From Anaerolineae bacterium (lineage in GTDB: Bacteria > Chloroflexota > Anaerolineae > Anaerolineales > UBA4823), in NCBI GenBank assembly GCA_003130835.1, contig QEXX01000088.1, positions 19,591 through 83,590 of the forward strand: a DNA stretch of 64,000 nucleotides, read 5' to 3'. The position numbers were made by a program, and so were the translations under genes. A model generated the notes under the pieces. It was not told where the DNA came from, did no database searches, and worked only from the letters and a program-made list of their open reading frames with translations. Each line of letters starts with the position of its first letter. Position 1 is the stretch's first letter. Of this stretch, positions 61,872-64,000 are shown piece after piece.

Positions 61872-64000
61872 CTAGTCTGCGGGGGCTTCGTCACGCAAGA
61901 CAATCCATGGAATAAAGAGTTGAAAATGAAAAAGAGAGGGAGGATACGTGGATGTGGGCACCATGGTCATGGTTGGCCGTTCGGTGCGAGTCGGCGTTAA
62001 AGTGCGGGTTGGCGAGGCTGTGCGAGTGGGCGTTTGCATTCTGGTTGGTGTGACCGTGCGAGTAGAAGTGGCGGTTTTGGATGGCAATGGGGTTTTCGTT
62101 TCGGTAGACGTCAGGGTGGCAGAGGCTGTCGGCAGTGGCGTAGGTGTAGGGTAAAAGCCCATCGCAAGCAACAGGAGAAAAGCCTCTTGTTCCTGAAATT
62201 GCTGATCTACCGCTGAATCCGAGAGCAATAGCTTATCTGAGCCGGTATCTCCCACCACATACGGACGAGGATCATTTCCCAAAGTAATCCCGCGCCCTCG
62301 ATCACTGCCGCTGCCTCCAAAATATGTGCTGTAAATCAACTGGCTACCTTCCGAACTCAACTTCGACACGAAACCATCGTCACCCCCTCGCGGCGAGGGG
62401 TAGAGTGCAGAGGAAGTAGTTGGAAAATCATTTGAAGAGGTATTGCCTGCAATCAATGGTTCACCGGCCGAGCTAACAACCACCGCTCTGCCAATATCTA
62501 CATTGCTACCACCCAAATAGGTGCTAAAGGTGAGCCCCCAAGTGCGATCAAACTTTGCCACAAATGCATCAAAGACACCCCCAAAACTCGCTTGGTACGC
62601 CGAAGCCAACGGGAAATTCGTCGACGAAGCCGAAAAGCCGGTTAAAAAAGAAAACCCCCCTTGTTGTTCGATATCAAAGATTTCATCCCACCCATTCCCA
62701 CCAAAATAAGTGCTGTAGACAAGCGAGGCGGTGTAATCTTGCATCTCAAAAAAGCTGATGAAACCATCTGCCTCTCCACCGTTATATTGAGTCGAGAAAG
62801 CAGACTGGGTCACCGGAAAATTTTGGGAAGTTGTGCTGCCAACGACAACCACTTCATTCTCTGGGCCGAGGTCAACGCCATAGCCAATGTCATCTGCGGA
62901 GCCGCTGAGCAAGCCTACCGAAGACAGGACATCGCCCGTTGAGGGAAGCTTGACCACAAAACCATCTTTTCCTCCCAGATGCCCATAACCTATCGGGAAA
63001 TCATTCGATTGCGTCTCACCGGTCACATACAGGTTTCCGTTGCCATCGATAACCAGATCATGAATTGCCTCAAAACCACCCCCACCCATGAGATGGCTAA
63101 ACTCCATTTGATCCCCTTGGGCTGACAGGCGGAACACAAAGCCATCTCCGTTTCCACCAGCGGTTCCGTAAGTGCGAGGAAAATCTGTGGAGGTTGTCAC
63201 TCCAACAACCACCGCTTGTCCATCCGGGTTCAGTTCTAGGGCATAGCCACGGTCGATATTGTTTCCACCAAGATAAGTGCTATAAACCAGACTAGAGGCA
63301 TCTGGTGACAGCTTGCTGATAAAGACATATTGATTGCCATTGGGTTGGGAGTCAAAATCCCCGATCACCCCGGGAAAATCCACCGAAGTGGTCGTCCCCA
63401 CCACATAGATATAGCCCGCAGAGTCTACAGCTACATCATAAGCGATCTCCTCCCCGCTGCCGCCAAGGTAAGTACTTAAGACCACCTCATCGAGATTTTC
63501 CTGCCCGAAGGCTGTCCGCAATGAGAGAAATTCTTGCTTGATATTTGCCAATTTGCCTATACGCAGCATATTCTGTTCTGCGTAAAGTCTTCTGTCACCA
63601 GACGGCTTGAGCGTGGCCTCTTGCTCCACACCATCCGCAGACTCCCAACTGATCTCCATACCATACGGAGCTGAGGGTAAAGTTAAAGCTATCCTTCCAA
63701 TCGAAGTGCTAAAGCTGAGAGAACGTTCCTCAGATACACGGATATCTTCCCCTCCTTCTAACCTTAGATGCGGTTTTGCCAAAGTCCGTTTCGCCCCCTC
63801 CTCATTCGAATTGAAGCTCCAACTCAACCCACCCGCTTGGAAGCTGATTTCTAAATCCAACCCAGGGTATAGTTCATGATAGACCAAGCCAGAATAAGCC
63901 GGCACATTTGTCACCCAGCGCGAGCGATCGTTGCCGATTAAGTAATTAAAGCGCGGCGAGACGGGCGACTGGGCAACTAAGACTGCCGCCGGATTGCTCT
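61872..64000 (-). CDS. SBBP beta-propeller surface protein with Thr/Pro stalk (5' truncated by window)
   Basis: At least 709 residues. The frame is open to the window edge: the residues before the GTG at 63914 read PRFNYLIGNDRSRWVTNVP, typical of the DUF7948 domain that precedes SBBP repeats, so the true start lies outside. Beta-propeller SBBP repeats fill the middle, each with a STYLGG-type and D-F-P element (LVYSTYLGGNNIDRGYALE is one). A Thr/Pro/Arg stalk (TPTRTASPTRTLTPTRT units) follows, ending in FQLFIPWIVLRDEAPAD. It is likely exported and surface-linked. Glycan or matrix binding is a guess. No catalytic motif is seen. Confidence 0.85.
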   Translation of the reverse strand, partial: SNPAAVLVAQSPVSPRFNYLIGNDRSRWVTNVPAYSGLVYHELYPGLDLEISFQAGGLSWSFNSNEEGAKRTLAKPHLRLEGGEDIRVSEERSLSFSTSIGRIALTLPSAPYGMEISWESADGVEQEATLKPSGDRRLYAEQNMLRIGKLANIKQEFLSLRTAFGQENLDEVVLSTYLGGSGEEIAYDVAVDSAGYIYVVGTTTSVDFPGVIGDFDSQPNGNQYVFISKLSPDASSLVYSTYLGGNNIDRGYALELNPDGQAVVVGVTTSTDFPRTYGTAGGNGDGFVFRLSAQGDQMEFSHLMGGGGFEAIHDLVIDGNGNLYVTGETQSNDFPIGYGHLGGKDGFVVKLPSTGDVLSSVGLLSGSADDIGYGVDLGPENEVVVVGSTTSQNFPVTQSAFSTQYNGGEADGFISFFEMQDYTASLVYSTYFGGNGWDEIFDIEQQGGFSFLTGFSASSTNFPLASAYQASFGGVFDAFVAKFDRTWGLTFSTYLGGSNVDIGRAVVVSSAGEPLIAGNTSSNDFPTTSSALYPSPRGGDDGFVSKLSSEGSQLIYSTYFGGSGSDRGRGITLGNDPRPYVVGDTGSDKLLLSDSAVDQQFQEQEAFLLLLAMGFYPTPTPLPTASATLTSTETKTPLPSKTATSTRTVTPTRMQTPTRTASPTRTLTPTRTERPTMTMVPTSTYPPSLFHFQLFIPWIVLRDEAPAD

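Overview
The window is chromosomal DNA with ordinary gene density and roughly balanced base composition. It most resembles an anaerobic Chloroflexota bacterium of the class Anaerolineae. I infer this from proteins with long Thr/Pro stalks, the mixture of nuo genes with 2-oxoacid:ferredoxin oxidoreductase genes, a fused NuoCD, DUF2905, ParB-like/universal-stress fusions and SBBP-repeat surface proteins. The assignment is from recalled family distribution, not from a search. There is no phage, insertion sequence, CRISPR array or rRNA. There are three tRNAs (Val-TAC, Leu-TAA, Thr-CGT).

Layout. 1-1648: tail of an unknown gene, ruvX, mltG. 1710-6682 (minus): aminotransferase, a giant GlyA-GcvT fusion, a MmpS-like membrane protein. 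6790-9840: tRNA-Val, RpiR regulator, FAH-family hydrolase, stalk protein. 9837-11728 (minus): pseudouridine salvage psuK-psuG. 11975-16325: PHP phosphoesterase, tRNA-Leu, fmt, histidine phosphatase, ketopantoate reductase, lipoprotein. 16342-20653 (minus): ruvB, DUF2905, queA, family-5 UDG, pyrimidine phosphorylase. 20732-26132: upp, M23 peptidase (minus), a winged-helix protein, fbp, lipoprotein, nitroreductase. 26143-31112 (minus): ppsR and a cluster resembling ComQ/ComX/ComP. 31290-42495: an MBL hydrolase, then a long minus-strand run from iscX-nuoB-nuoCD-nuoI through mrp, PSP1/YaaT and PIG-L to korA-korB, headed by a divergent SufR-like regulator at 42591. 43368-49528: a lipoprotein followed by a Dlt-like envelope acylation operon. 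49489-64000: glycosyltransferase, tRNA-Thr, udk, VTT protein, dinG, pncB, ParB-like/USP fusion, phosphoesterase, LMW phosphatase, a PglF-N/DegT fusion and a truncated SBBP surface protein.

Three systems stand out. (1) 26984-31112: a 71-aa leader-like peptide with its only Trp at the penultimate position overlaps a ComQ-like isoprenyl transferase, followed by a ComP-like PDZ/multi-TM sensor kinase. This looks like a comQXP-type prenyl-peptide signalling system outside the Firmicutes. (2) 43844-49528: an unlisted 39-aa DltX-like microprotein ending in WIYQGF precedes a DltB-like MBOAT, a DltD-like SGNH protein, a second SGNH lipoprotein, a carrier protein and an acyl-AMP ligase. Its organisation suggests acylation of the envelope with a carboxylic acid other than D-alanine. 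(3) 42280-43214: a SufR-like regulator faces an IscX-led complex I operon across a 16-bp perfect palindrome between two good promoters.

Several genes (iscX, the SufR-like gene, ruvB, psuK, udk, dinG, the sensor kinase) carry a -10 box 6-8 nt before the start codon, which implies leaderless mRNAs are common in this organism.
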